Of a stretch of 39,176 bases of DNA, positions 17,080 to 25,176 are shown piece after piece. The position numbers and the translations under genes are program-made. Under the pieces are notes generated by a model. The model was not told the origin of the DNA and did not search any database. It saw only the letters and a program-made list of their open reading frames with translations. Each line of letters starts with the position of its first letter. Within the stretch, counting starts at the first letter, position 1. Source of the stretch: Planctomycetaceae bacterium (GTDB lineage: Bacteria; Planctomycetota; Planctomycetia; Planctomycetales; Planctomycetaceae); contig JAEUII010000287.1 in assembly GCA_016795145.1 (NCBI GenBank), positions 1 to 39,176 of the forward strand, given 5' to 3'.

Positions 17080-19707
17080 TTACCACCAAAACTCCGTGCG
17101 CAGGTAGGCCATGCCGCGAGTGATCAGGATTCCGCCGATGGAGTTCCAGCCTCGGACGATGCGGCCGAAGCCGGACATGCCGGATTTCAGACGTCCGTCC
17201 GGATCGCGAATTTCACAGTGGACCGTGACATAGTTCTGGCCAAGCGCATCGGCCTTTCCCGCTGTGGCAGAGAGACTCTCTACTGTTGCTTCAAACGTTT
17301 CGAATGGTAACGATCGCGCCTTCAGACTCACGGGCTGCCCCGGCTTGACTCCGGCCGCTTCGTCTTCGCTGACGAAGATCTCAACGTGTGAAGTTCCCGG
17401 CTGTTCAATCGTCGCGAAGACCGAATCCTGAGGCACTGCGGTGCCCAGTCGTTCTCGCAGTCGCGGTGATGCGAACAGTCCCGCAGCGGGTGCTTTGAGA
17501 ACCAGTTTTTCTCGCTGGCTTCGGAGATATGCCAGATCATGCAGGACTCGTTCGTGCTTCGCTTCTTCAGCCTGAATCTCTTCCGGACGATTACCGGCCT
17601 GCATCAGCTTCAGTCGATCCTCTTCCTGCTCAAGATCCTGAGCCCGACTGGCGACTTCTGTCTCGCGGCTGGAGATTCCAACGACCTGCAGTGCATTGGC
17701 TGTGGCCTGCGCCTGAGAGAGCCGGGATTCCAGCTGCACGATCTGAAGTCGCTCGTTCCGGAGCTGTGCCCCGGCGAGTGCTCCCAGTTGATAAAGATGC
17801 TCGGAGTGTTTGATTTCTTCGCGTGCGTTCTCCAGCTCCGCCATGACTTCTTTAATACGGTGTTGCTGAATCAGCTGTTCCTGTTCCCATGCGGCACGAA
17901 ACTCTTTCAGCTCGGAGACGCCGAGTTCATACCATTCCCTGGCACGTCGGACACGTTCTTTCTGAGCCGTCAGTTCTTCCGGGCGAGCCCCCGCGCGGAG
18001 TCGGTTCAGATTGGCTTCGACTTCACGCAATACGTCTTCGGTTCGAGTAATGTCGGATTCGAGCGATGAAGATCGCAGTTCGGCGACGACCTGACCGGCT
18101 TCGACCATACTGCCATCGTCCACCAGGATGTTCTGCAGAGTTCCATTGACGGGAACATGAAGCTGCACGACTCCGCCGGGACGAACTTCGAAGTTTCCGG
18201 ACGCTGTGAACTTCACAGGCACAAGAAACAGCAGAATCGCAATGGCCAGAATGCCAACTGCCCATGTGGATCGTCGATTGGGGCGAGATTTCAGCATGGC
18301 AGCAAACTCACTTGAAAAGAACCCTTTGAAGACTCGTCGTAACGCATACGCCAGGAGCATCGAAACAAGAATCAGTCCCGTGACTCCAAACTGACCACCA
18401 AAGTAACCTGCGAACTGAAGGAAAATGATGTCCAGAAAAACGATCGCAAAGACCCAGCACATGAACCCGTACACCAGGAAGATTCTGCGTTCGCGCACTG
18501 ACGGCGGTCGCTCGGCTCCCCAGAGAAACCAGCGCATGTGGCCCATCCAGTAATCAAGCGAACGGGTTCGCAGATTGGGAATCGAAAGCCAGTCGCTCAG
18601 AAGGTAGTAACCATCCAGTCTGAGCAGAGGATTGAAGTTCAGCAGACTTCGTCCACCACAGATCGTCAGTGCGAAGAAGGCCAGGTGATGAACTGCAGTC
18701 CCCGGTTGAGTAATTCGCCAGATGAAGACGCCCAGCGCCCAGACCCAAAGATCGCAGAGTCCTCCTGCAGCCGTGATCAGCAGTCGTTTCCATTTGTCAG
18801 GCAACAGCCATGCGTCCGAAACGTTGCAGTACATACAGGGCATGAAGAACATGAAGAGCAGACCGGTGTCATGCACTTCTCCGCCAAAGTGTTTCAGCGT
18901 GGCTCCATGCGCGACTTCATGAGCTGACGTGCAGGCGACCATGACCAGAATGAACAGAATCGCGTCGCGCCAGCCGGGTGTTGTCGGCAGTCCCAGCGCG
19001 AGTTCGGAGGCTCGTGAGGTCATGACGCAGAAGGCGACGACGACAACAAAGGCGGTCAGAACCAGGAAGGCACGCGTCCAGATGAACGGGACGACTCGTA
19101 CTAACTTGCCAAGAAACTGATCCGGGTCGAACAGTGGCAGGCGGAAGAACAGAGGATTCTGTCCCCCGGGCCAATACCATCGCTTGCGAGACGATTTGAT
19201 TGAAGTGGCAGCAGCGGTCGTTTGCCCGGAAGCTGCTGCTGAGGTTTTCGTTCGATCAGTCGGTGCCACAGCCTTGCTGGTCGATGGTGCTGACTTTTGG
19301 ACGGATGGTGTGGTGGTTGATTTGTTTGCCGTGGGGCTTGTGTTGTTTCCGCGAGCCGTTGGCGTTGACTTCCCCGAATTCGTCTTTTCCGGAGTACTCG
19401 TCGTCCGTGCCGGCGGGGCTGGCGGAGCTTTTTGAATCAGCCCCATGTCGTCCAGTGCACCGAGGAATTCCGCGAAGTCCGACTCTGTGACGGAGTCGTT
19501 GAACTTCTCCTGATAGCACTTCGCAATTTCAGGGAAGGTCTTTTGTTCCTGCAGCTGCTGAATGAACCAGGCTTCCGCAGCCCCGACGCTGAAGTACTCC
19601 CGACTGTCGTGTCGCTTAATGACGTACTCAGTCTGCGAGATCGCCTGAACGGTCAGGCCATCTCTCAGTCGAGGAATCTTGAGGGGTTGGGGAGTTGCGA
19701 AGACCAC
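17080..19707 (-). CDS. PqqD-like / M50 site-2 protease / HlyD adaptor fusion
   Basis: The 875-residue protein is built as follows. Residues 1-92 resemble a PqqD-like winged helix. Residues 95-175 form a Thr/Ser/Lys-rich disordered linker. Residues 205-460 are a multi-helix membrane domain with the zinc-protease motif HEVAH (263-267) and the distal NFNPLLRLDG motif (N359, D365) of site-2 proteases. After another membrane helix near 480-498, residues 505-870 are an HlyD-type adaptor: lipoyl-like halves around 515-548 and 735-770, separated by a long coiled coil (550-735). The whole suggests a membrane complex that handles a peptide or protein and connects across the periplasm. The start is GTG at 19705-19707. 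No ABC or RND transporter is adjacent, so its partner is unknown. Confidence 0.88.
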   Translation of the reverse strand: MVFATPQPLKIPRLRDGLTVQAISQTEYVIKRHDSREYFSVGAAEAWFIQQLQEQKTFPEIAKCYQEKFNDSVTESDFAEFLGALDDMGLIQKAPPAPPARTTSTPEKTNSGKSTPTARGNNTSPTANKSTTTPSVQKSAPSTSKAVAPTDRTKTSAAASGQTTAAATSIKSSRKRWYWPGGQNPLFFRLPLFDPDQFLGKLVRVVPFIWTRAFLVLTAFVVVVAFCVMTSRASELALGLPTTPGWRDAILFILVMVACTSAHEVAHGATLKHFGGEVHDTGLLFMFFMPCMYCNVSDAWLLPDKWKRLLITAAGGLCDLWVWALGVFIWRITQPGTAVHHLAFFALTICGGRSLLNFNPLLRLDGYYLLSDWLSIPNLRTRSLDYWMGHMRWFLWGAERPPSVRERRIFLVYGFMCWVFAIVFLDIIFLQFAGYFGGQFGVTGLILVSMLLAYALRRVFKGFFSSEFAAMLKSRPNRRSTWAVGILAIAILLFLVPVKFTASGNFEVRPGGVVQLHVPVNGTLQNILVDDGSMVEAGQVVAELRSSSLESDITRTEDVLREVEANLNRLRAGARPEELTAQKERVRRAREWYELGVSELKEFRAAWEQEQLIQQHRIKEVMAELENAREEIKHSEHLYQLGALAGAQLRNERLQIVQLESRLSQAQATANALQVVGISSRETEVASRAQDLEQEEDRLKLMQAGNRPEEIQAEEAKHERVLHDLAYLRSQREKLVLKAPAAGLFASPRLRERLGTAVPQDSVFATIEQPGTSHVEIFVSEDEAAGVKPGQPVSLKARSLPFETFEATVESLSATAGKADALGQNYVTVHCEIRDPDGRLKSGMSGFGRIVRGWNSIGGILITRGMAYLRTEFWW

Positions 19708-19778
19708 GCCTGTGGTTCCGAATGATGAGCAAGTGATTCGAAGTGATCGGGAAATACTCTGGAGTTGATCCAGAACAA

Positions 19779-20234
19779 CTAGCCGCGAGCATTCCCGCTG
19801 CGATCCGTTCCTCGAAGCAGGATCGCTTCGCTTTCATCTTCCGTCAGCAGGTAAGCTCGGAATGGAATGCCGTCGCGCAGACAGCGGGCGGCTCGGTGAT
19901 TGCCGTCGATCAGCAGATGCCCGTGTTCCCACGCACCGTTTTCGCCGGGCCCCCAGAGGTGAGCGAGAATGCCTGGATACTGAGGATCGACGTGGTCCAG
20001 GTGCTGTTCGTAGATTCGACTGTTGTCGACGCAGTATTCGACGTCGTCCGCTTCCAATTCGACAGGGTCGCGACCGTCGGACACGATCTTACGGGCCAGG
20101 TCGACGTCATAAACCCAGCCTCGCTTCAGGTAGCCGTAAGTTTCCGGGCCGCTCACACAGTGCGGACATTCTTCGCGCGATGACTTCTTAGCGATCGATT
20201 TCTTTTCCGGCTTCTTCTGGTTCTTCATCACCAT
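19779..20234 (-). CDS. ParB/sulfiredoxin-like small protein
   Basis: The 151-residue protein ends in LLIDGNHRAARCLRDGIPFRAYLL. The DGNHRxxAxxxxG pattern is that of the ParB/Srx fold, found in partition proteins, sulfiredoxins and various nucleotide-binding enzymes. The N-terminus is Lys-rich (KNQKKPEKKSIAKKSS) with one CxxC (ECPHC). There is no HTH, so it is not a chromosome-partition ParB. Function is unknown, and a DNA- or nucleotide-related role is only suggested by the fold. The ATG is at 20232-20234. The M50/HlyD gene follows 71 bp downstream on the same strand. Confidence 0.7.
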   Translation of the reverse strand: MVMKNQKKPEKKSIAKKSSREECPHCVSGPETYGYLKRGWVYDVDLARKIVSDGRDPVELEADDVEYCVDNSRIYEQHLDHVDPQYPGILAHLWGPGENGAWEHGHLLIDGNHRAARCLRDGIPFRAYLLTEDESEAILLRGTDRSGNARG

Positions 20235-20518
20235 GGGGCGACACTCTCTGAGCTGCTGAGTCGTTTGCTGAGTCCTGCTATCCCGCAGGTTCAGTGAAGC
20301 GTCTCAATCAGGGTTTCCAACACTTCCAATCAGTGATGGAAACCTATGTCGCGTTTTGGCAACACTCGGCAGCGCCGGTTACTAAGGCCGCTCGAAATCG
20401 CCGTTGCCGTCATTAGCCTCAGAAAAGTCGGCACAATCAGCACAGGCGGATGCTGACCTGATTTGAGGCTCATGCGATGAGTGCTGTTTGCAGGCGTTCA
20501 GGGCTCACTGCAGCCGCT

Positions 20519-22000
20519 TCAGCCATGCAGAGTATTCAGGAACTTGTCGGCAATTTTGCGGTGCTGTTCCAGCTTTGTTCCCATCGTATCCAGCTGCTTC
20601 ACCATCACAGACATGCGGGGATTTCCGGCGAAGAAACTACGATGACGGTCGATGAATCGCCAGTACAGAGCATCCCAGATTGGACACCAGTCGCCTCGTC
20701 GGAAGTTGCTCATTCTTAGGACATAGCTTGAACCGCTGATGTACGGCTTTGTTGTGATGCGACCTCCGTCAGCAAACTGACTCATTCCATAAACGTTGGG
20801 CACCATGACCCAGTCATAGGCATCGATGAAGAGCTCCATGAACCACTGATACACATCATCCGGATGGATCTCACACAACAGCATGAAGTTCCCGAGGATC
20901 ATCAGACGTTCGATGTGATGACAGTAACCCGTTTTGAGAACTCGCCGGATCACCGTATCGACAGGTTCGATGCCCGTTGTCCCATCGTAGAAGCTGGCTG
21001 GCAGTCGAGACTGATGATCCCAGAAGTTGCTGCACCGCTGCCGACGTCCAAATCGATAGTACACGCCCCGCATGTATTCGCGCCAGCCGATCACCTGGCG
21101 AATGAATCCTTCCAGTGAGTTCATCGGAACGTCATCGCTTCGTTCCATCGCGGCATCGACAACTTCCTGAGGTGACAGCAATCCAGTGTTGAGCGCCGGT
21201 GTCAGTAACGAATGGAACAGGACGGCATCGCGTGCGGAGATCGCGTCTTCGTACACGCCAAATTCAGAGAACCGAAGGTCAAGAAAGTCCTTCAGGCAGT
21301 GTCGAGCCTGTTCGTGCGTCACCGGATAATGGAACGCATCGATCTGCCCAATTCGGTCGGGAAACTGGCTGACAACATACGATGTGCTCTCTGACAACAT
21401 CGAGGTATCGCCAGGGAAACGTTTTGCATCGGGCCATTGAACGTCAGGAATCTCAATGTCCTTGGGCAGCTTTTTGCGGTTATCGACATCAAAGCTCCAC
21501 TTGCCGCCGACAGGACGGTCGCCGGATTCCAGCAGAATGCCAAGCCGTTTTCTCTGCGCGACATAGAAGTCCGTAAAGAACCACTTTCGGCGATCGGCCG
21601 CCATTTGGTCGAAGATGGTGTTCGGAGTCAGAAAATGGGGATCGCCAAGTTCCTGGCAGGGAATCTGATGAACCGCAAGGCTGGACCGCCATCGCTGTTC
21701 CAGCCAGTCGTCATTGAGCTGAGTCCACTGCACGCGAGTCACACCGAAAGTCTTCAGCAATCGCCCAGCCTCGTCATGGCGCAGTAACTCATCGGAGGTC
21801 ACCGTAAAGACACGCCGTCCCTCCAGACGAAGTTGACCTGCGTAATGCTGCATCGATGCGCGGTGCAGAAGGAGCTTCTGAGCATGAAAGCGATACTGGC
21901 GAAAGAACAGCGGATCTTCCACCAGCACGCAGACTTCAGCGTCCCTCAGCGCAGGGTGGTTTTCGAAAAGCTGATGGGGAAAGATCAGTGCCGCCAGCAT
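20519..22000 (-). CDS. Cryptochrome/photolyase-related protein (DPRP family)
   Basis: The 493-residue protein belongs to the prokaryotic photolyase-related family that includes the (6-4) photolyase PhrB. Seen: the N-terminal antenna domain (LIFPHQLFENHPAL, VEDPLFFRQYRFHAQKL) and the FAD-binding half with GYCHHIERLMILGNFMLL (358-375), NVYGMSQFADGG (402-413), TTKPYISGSSYVLRMSN and DWCPIWDALYWRFI (437-450). Members normally bind FAD and repair UV lesions or sense light. PhrB carries four Cys for a 4Fe-4S cluster; here only the cysteine of DWCP remains in place, so the cluster is probably absent. An SD-like GAGG lies just upstream of the ATG at 21998-22000. The SDR gene ends 15 bp upstream on the same strand, forming an operon. 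Confidence 0.9.
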   Translation of the reverse strand: MLAALIFPHQLFENHPALRDAEVCVLVEDPLFFRQYRFHAQKLLLHRASMQHYAGQLRLEGRRVFTVTSDELLRHDEAGRLLKTFGVTRVQWTQLNDDWLEQRWRSSLAVHQIPCQELGDPHFLTPNTIFDQMAADRRKWFFTDFYVAQRKRLGILLESGDRPVGGKWSFDVDNRKKLPKDIEIPDVQWPDAKRFPGDTSMLSESTSYVVSQFPDRIGQIDAFHYPVTHEQARHCLKDFLDLRFSEFGVYEDAISARDAVLFHSLLTPALNTGLLSPQEVVDAAMERSDDVPMNSLEGFIRQVIGWREYMRGVYYRFGRRQRCSNFWDHQSRLPASFYDGTTGIEPVDTVIRRVLKTGYCHHIERLMILGNFMLLCEIHPDDVYQWFMELFIDAYDWVMVPNVYGMSQFADGGRITTKPYISGSSYVLRMSNFRRGDWCPIWDALYWRFIDRHRSFFAGNPRMSVMVKQLDTMGTKLEQHRKIADKFLNTLHG

Positions 22001-22015
22001 GATGACCTCAAAGCA

Positions 22016-22750
22016 CTAACGTCGAGCAAGAACGTGTCCGAGGCCTCCGTCCATGCCGATCACCTGTCCCGTCATCCAGTCATTTGCCGGGTTCAACATC
22101 CATTCGGCAAGAGACACAATAGCAGAAGGCTCACCGAGCCTTCCCAGGGCATGCATTGCTGCCGATGCATTTGCAGAAGCCGCATTCTCCCAGATGCGTC
22201 GAGTCATCTCGGTGCGAACAAGACCCGGGCTGATCACGTTCACTCGGATGTTGCTGGCTGCGTACGTCGCTGCGGCTGAACGAGCGAGTCCGATGACGCC
22301 CGCCTTTGCTGCCGCAATCGCCTCGTGATTCTGAATTCCAACTTCGGCGGCAGCGGAGGCAAACAGGATCAGCGAACCTCCCTGCTCACGCATCAGTTTT
22401 CCCGCTGAACGAACAAGGGCGAATGATGAGAACAGGTTCGTTTCGACCGTGCGACGGAATTCGTCATCGGATGTGGAATGAGCTGGCTTCAGAATCACGG
22501 AACCAATGCAGTTCACGATTCCGTTCAGAGTCCCGGAAGATTCGATAAAGCCGCGAAGATGATCCTCCACGGTCTGCGAGCTTTGAAAATCACAGACAGC
22601 GAATGGTTGACCCAAACGATCTGCGAGGGATCGAAGTTTGTCCTCATTCCGCGCCAGAAGAAGCACGGAATTCCCGGCAGCCACAAGACGTTCCGCCAGG
22701 AGACTTCCGATTGTCCCGGTAGCACCTGCAATGGCAAAGCGGCCTGACAT
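22016..22750 (-). CDS. Atypical short-chain dehydrogenase/reductase
   Basis: From the ATG at 22748-22750 the protein has 244 residues with a Rossmann fold: GATGTIG (9-15) for NAD(P), NCIG (80-83), a serine in LFASAAAEVG (S132) and the late IRVNVISPGLVRT (168-180). The catalytic YxxxK is altered: K149 is present in EAIAAAKAG, but the tyrosine position is isoleucine (I145). I recall relatives with the same NHEAIAAAK pattern, so it appears to be a clade feature rather than a lesion. Classical oxidoreductase chemistry is doubtful. A GTG at 22786 adds twelve unlikely residues. It is the first gene of an operon with the photolyase-related gene. Confidence 0.88.
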   Translation of the reverse strand: MSGRFAIAGATGTIGSLLAERLVAAGNSVLLLARNEDKLRSLADRLGQPFAVCDFQSSQTVEDHLRGFIESSGTLNGIVNCIGSVILKPAHSTSDDEFRRTVETNLFSSFALVRSAGKLMREQGGSLILFASAAAEVGIQNHEAIAAAKAGVIGLARSAAATYAASNIRVNVISPGLVRTEMTRRIWENAASANASAAMHALGRLGEPSAIVSLAEWMLNPANDWMTGQVIGMDGGLGHVLARR

Positions 22751-23072
22751 ACGTTCAATCCACCACCTGAAAATACAGCCACACACGACCTTTGGAGGTT
22801 CCGCAGAAAGTTCACTCTGACGTGATAGACATCAGTAGGGGGACTTCAAGGGGATGCTTGCCGGCATTCCAGGGATCGGAAGACAGGCTTAGCAGGTGGG
22901 CCCATCGTGCCATTGTGCACAGGCACATGGTTATCCGGCGGATCGTTCTGCGGTATGTCGTTTGAAAGTCAGTGAGCGGCACGGCGGAAAACGTCCGGTG
23001 CCGCTTAAACGGAGGGCTTGCGACCTTCCGCTACCAGAGGTTGATTGGCGAGGACACAGCGAGGCCACTCAG
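22751..23072. other. Divergent intergenic region, 322 bp
   Basis: It lies between the SDR gene (-) and the interrupted membrane gene (+). An 8-bp inverted repeat, AGCGGCAC (22975-22982) and GTGCCGCT (22998-23005), is the only clear structure. A frame open from 22896 runs into the membrane gene but its upstream part has no protein character. Confidence 0.5.
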
Positions 23073-23519
23073 ATGAGTACTACCATGAAATCGGATGCTG
23101 CCGGGCGATCTCCCGTTTGGATGACTCGAGTCCTGTAGCTGGCAGCGGGCTACAACCTGCTGTGGGGCACTCTGGTCGTGCTGTTTCCGCTGCTGCCGTT
23201 TCGCTGGATGGAGATGGAGGAACCAAATTATCCCGCCATTTGGCAGTGTGTTGGAATGATCGTTGGTGTGTACGGAGTCGGCTACGGGATTGCGGCAACG
23301 AATCCGATTCGTCACTGGCCGATTGTTCTGGTCGGGTTGCTCGGAAAGATCTTCGGCCCGATTGGTTTTGTCTGGCACGCGGCTCAGGGAACGCTGCCCT
23401 GGAGCATGGGGCTGACGATTTTGACCAACGACGTCGCCTGGTGGATCCCTTTTGGCGCCATCCTGTTGTGTGCACGACGTGAGTCCGCCGGCTACGACCG
23501 CGGTCACGTGAGTCAGTAG
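23073..23519 (+). pseudogene. Small membrane protein gene interrupted by an in-frame TAG
   Basis: Reading from the ATG at 23073 gives MSTTMKSDAAGRSPVWMTRVL, then TAG at 23136-23138. In the same frame it continues LAAGYNLLWGTLVVLFPLLP and on to the stop at 23517-23519. The reading after the TAG is a coherent four-helix membrane protein (YPAIWQCVGMIVGVYGVGYGI, HWPIVLVGLLGKIFGPIGFVW, and a last helix with TNDVAWWIPFGAILL). I recall intact relatives in this phylum whose N-terminus reads through the equivalent position. A downstream GTG at 23178 could restart translation but would lose the first helix. A single base change explains the lesion. Sequencing error, recent mutation or readthrough cannot be told apart here. 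Function is unknown. Confidence 0.75.
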
Positions 23520-23743
23520 GAACCAGCGTACGGGATTCGACCTGGCTCCGGGAAAACGGCTCAGGAACACGACGCCTTGGACAAAATTGCGAGAAATCGC
23601 GACGATTTCCTGCGCCGTCAGTGTTCGTCACTCCAGCAGGGGCCTGTCCCGGACCGTTCACGTGTTGAATGAAAACGCGTGGAATAGGAAGCTGGGAAGG
23701 TCACACGTGACTTTCCGATACCGTTGTTCCACTGGAGATTTTC

Positions 23744-24601
23744 ATGAAGCCCATCAAGCTTGCAGCCTTCACTTTGACTCTCGCCATGTCTGCGTCAGCC
23801 TTCGCTCAGCCTCCTCAGGAAGGTCGTCGTCCGGAAGGCGGCCCTGGATTTGGACAGGGCGGACGGGGTCGATTCCCAAATCCCGTCCTTGAAGCGATCG
23901 ACAAAGACAAGAATGGCGAACTGTCGCCTGAAGAAATTGACGGCGCGGTTGCGGCTTTGAAGGCTCTGGACAAGAACAACGACGGCAAGCTTGATCAGGC
24001 AGAGCTGCGTCCCAACATGGAAGGCATGGGACGTGAAGGAATGGGACGCGGATTCGGCGGACCAGAAGGCCGAGGCGGCGGTGGTGGTGAAAACGCGGAA
24101 GCGATGGTCGAACGACTAATGGCCAGCGACGCCAACAAAGACGGCAAGCTGTCGAAGGAAGAAATTCCGGAACGCCTTCAGGCGATGATGGCTCGTGGCG
24201 ATAAGAACTCCGACGGCGCGCTGGACAAAGAAGAGATCATGGCGATTGCCCGTGAGCGAGCTGCTCAGGGTGGTGGCGGTGCAGGATTTGGTGGCGGCCC
24301 CGGCGGACCAGAAGGCCGTGGCGGCGAGTTCATGGCTCAGATGTTCGAACGCGCTGACGCGGACAAGAACGGAAAGCTGTCCGGCGAAGAGATTCCTCCG
24401 TTCATGCGTGAGCGAATGGAAGCCATCGATACCAACAAGGACGGTGCACTTGATAAGGCCGAACTGGAAGCCGGAATGAGCCGCATGCGAGAAGGCCGAG
24501 GCGGTCGTGGTGAAGGCGAAGGTCGCGGCGAAGGCCGTGGTGAAGGTGGCCGACGCCGTCCTCAGGCAGAAGGTGAAGGCGACGCTCCAAAGAAGGAGTA
24601 G
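23744..24601 (+). CDS. Secreted EF-hand protein with six calcium loops
   Basis: The 285-residue protein has a signal peptide (MKPIKLAAFTLTLAMSASAFA, cleavage before QPP). It then carries six EF-hand loops in three pairs: DKDKNGELSPEE, DKNNDGKLDQAE, DANKDGKLSKEE, DKNSDGALDKEE, DADKNGKLSGEE and DTNKDGALDKAE. Each has Asp at loop positions 1, 3 or 5 and Glu at 12. Glycine-rich, Arg-rich spacers (GGPEGRGGGGGE and similar) separate the pairs, and a GEGRGEGRGEG tail ends the protein. It likely binds Ca2+ in the periplasm or outside; no enzyme domain is seen. A GGAG sits 7 nt before the ATG at 23744. The gene ends at a strong hairpin. Confidence 0.93.
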   Translation: MKPIKLAAFTLTLAMSASAFAQPPQEGRRPEGGPGFGQGGRGRFPNPVLEAIDKDKNGELSPEEIDGAVAALKALDKNNDGKLDQAELRPNMEGMGREGMGRGFGGPEGRGGGGGENAEAMVERLMASDANKDGKLSKEEIPERLQAMMARGDKNSDGALDKEEIMAIARERAAQGGGGAGFGGGPGGPEGRGGEFMAQMFERADADKNGKLSGEEIPPFMRERMEAIDTNKDGALDKAELEAGMSRMREGRGGRGEGEGRGEGRGEGGRRRPQAEGEGDAPKKE

Positions 24602-24629
24602 TTCCTTCGTTTCATGCTGCTGAAAACAC

Positions 24630-24660
24630 AAAGAGCCTGGAGTCAAACTCCAGGCTCTTT
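24630..24660 (+). terminator. Intrinsic terminator after the EF-hand gene
   Basis: A perfect 13-bp stem, AAAGAGCCTGGAG with CTCCAGGCTCTTT, encloses the loop TCAAA, 28 bp past the EF-hand stop. The A-start and T-end make it usable in both directions, and csrA converges from the other side with its stop at 24807. Confidence 0.88.
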
Positions 24661-24806
24661 GCATTTGGCGGAGGAACGTACGCCAGTTCAAACGAATCAA
24701 TTGTGTCTTCAGCTTTGAAGGTAGTGGATCTTGCTAAAGATCCCAGAGTCTTAGCACCTTTCGCCAGGTCCACACCCCGAAACTCAAAGCGTGACCAATT
24801 GCTAAA

Positions 24807-25046
24807 TCAGTAGTCGTGCTCATGACAGGATGAAGCAAGTTCAGTCGCGCGACCGTGACGTGGCTGACTTTCCAGCGGCATGGAAGGCGGACCGTCCAGT
24901 GGCATCAGTTCTGCACGTCGAATCCGATAATGTGCTGGCGCATCAATTGCGATGGTGCATCCTTTGTCCGATGCCTGAGCAATCACGATCCGGATTTCAT
25001 CATTGATCCAGATTTCTTCGCCTTTTCGTCGTTTCAGAACCAGCAT
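24807..25046 (-). CDS. csrA: Carbon storage regulator CsrA
   Basis: CsrA is a small dimeric RNA-binding protein that blocks or stabilises mRNAs at GGA motifs. The core (MLVLKRRKGEEIWINDEIRIVI, then GCTIAIDAPAHYRIRRAEL) matches residues 1-46 of the family, including the N-terminal MLVLxRR strand and the R of the RAEL region used in RNA contact. The protein is 79 residues against about 60-65 usually. The extra C-terminal tail (PRHGRATELASSCHEHDY) is unusual, with several His and one Cys. The ATG at 25044-25046 lacks a strong SD. A secreted hydrolase gene lies upstream on the same strand, 130 bp away. Confidence 0.92.
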   Translation of the reverse strand: MLVLKRRKGEEIWINDEIRIVIAQASDKGCTIAIDAPAHYRIRRAELMPLDGPPSMPLESQPRHGRATELASSCHEHDY

Positions 25047-25176
25047 GGGACAACCCCGTTTTTGTGCTTCAGACTGTTGGGTGAATTCCCAACACCCGGA
25101 TCATATCAACGGGTCCGAGGTTGCCAAGAGCAGTCGTCCGAGATTTCGCAGACGCTGATTTTCACAGGGAAATTGC

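Noticed and set aside
20320..20346. GGTTTCC/GGAAACC inverted repeat upstream of the ParB-like gene region
   Set aside because: Only 7 bp of pairing with a long loop, which is expected by chance.
23136..23138. TAG read as pyrrolysine
   Set aside because: No pyl genes or PYLIS-like structure are visible, and nothing suggests that this lineage uses pyrrolysine.
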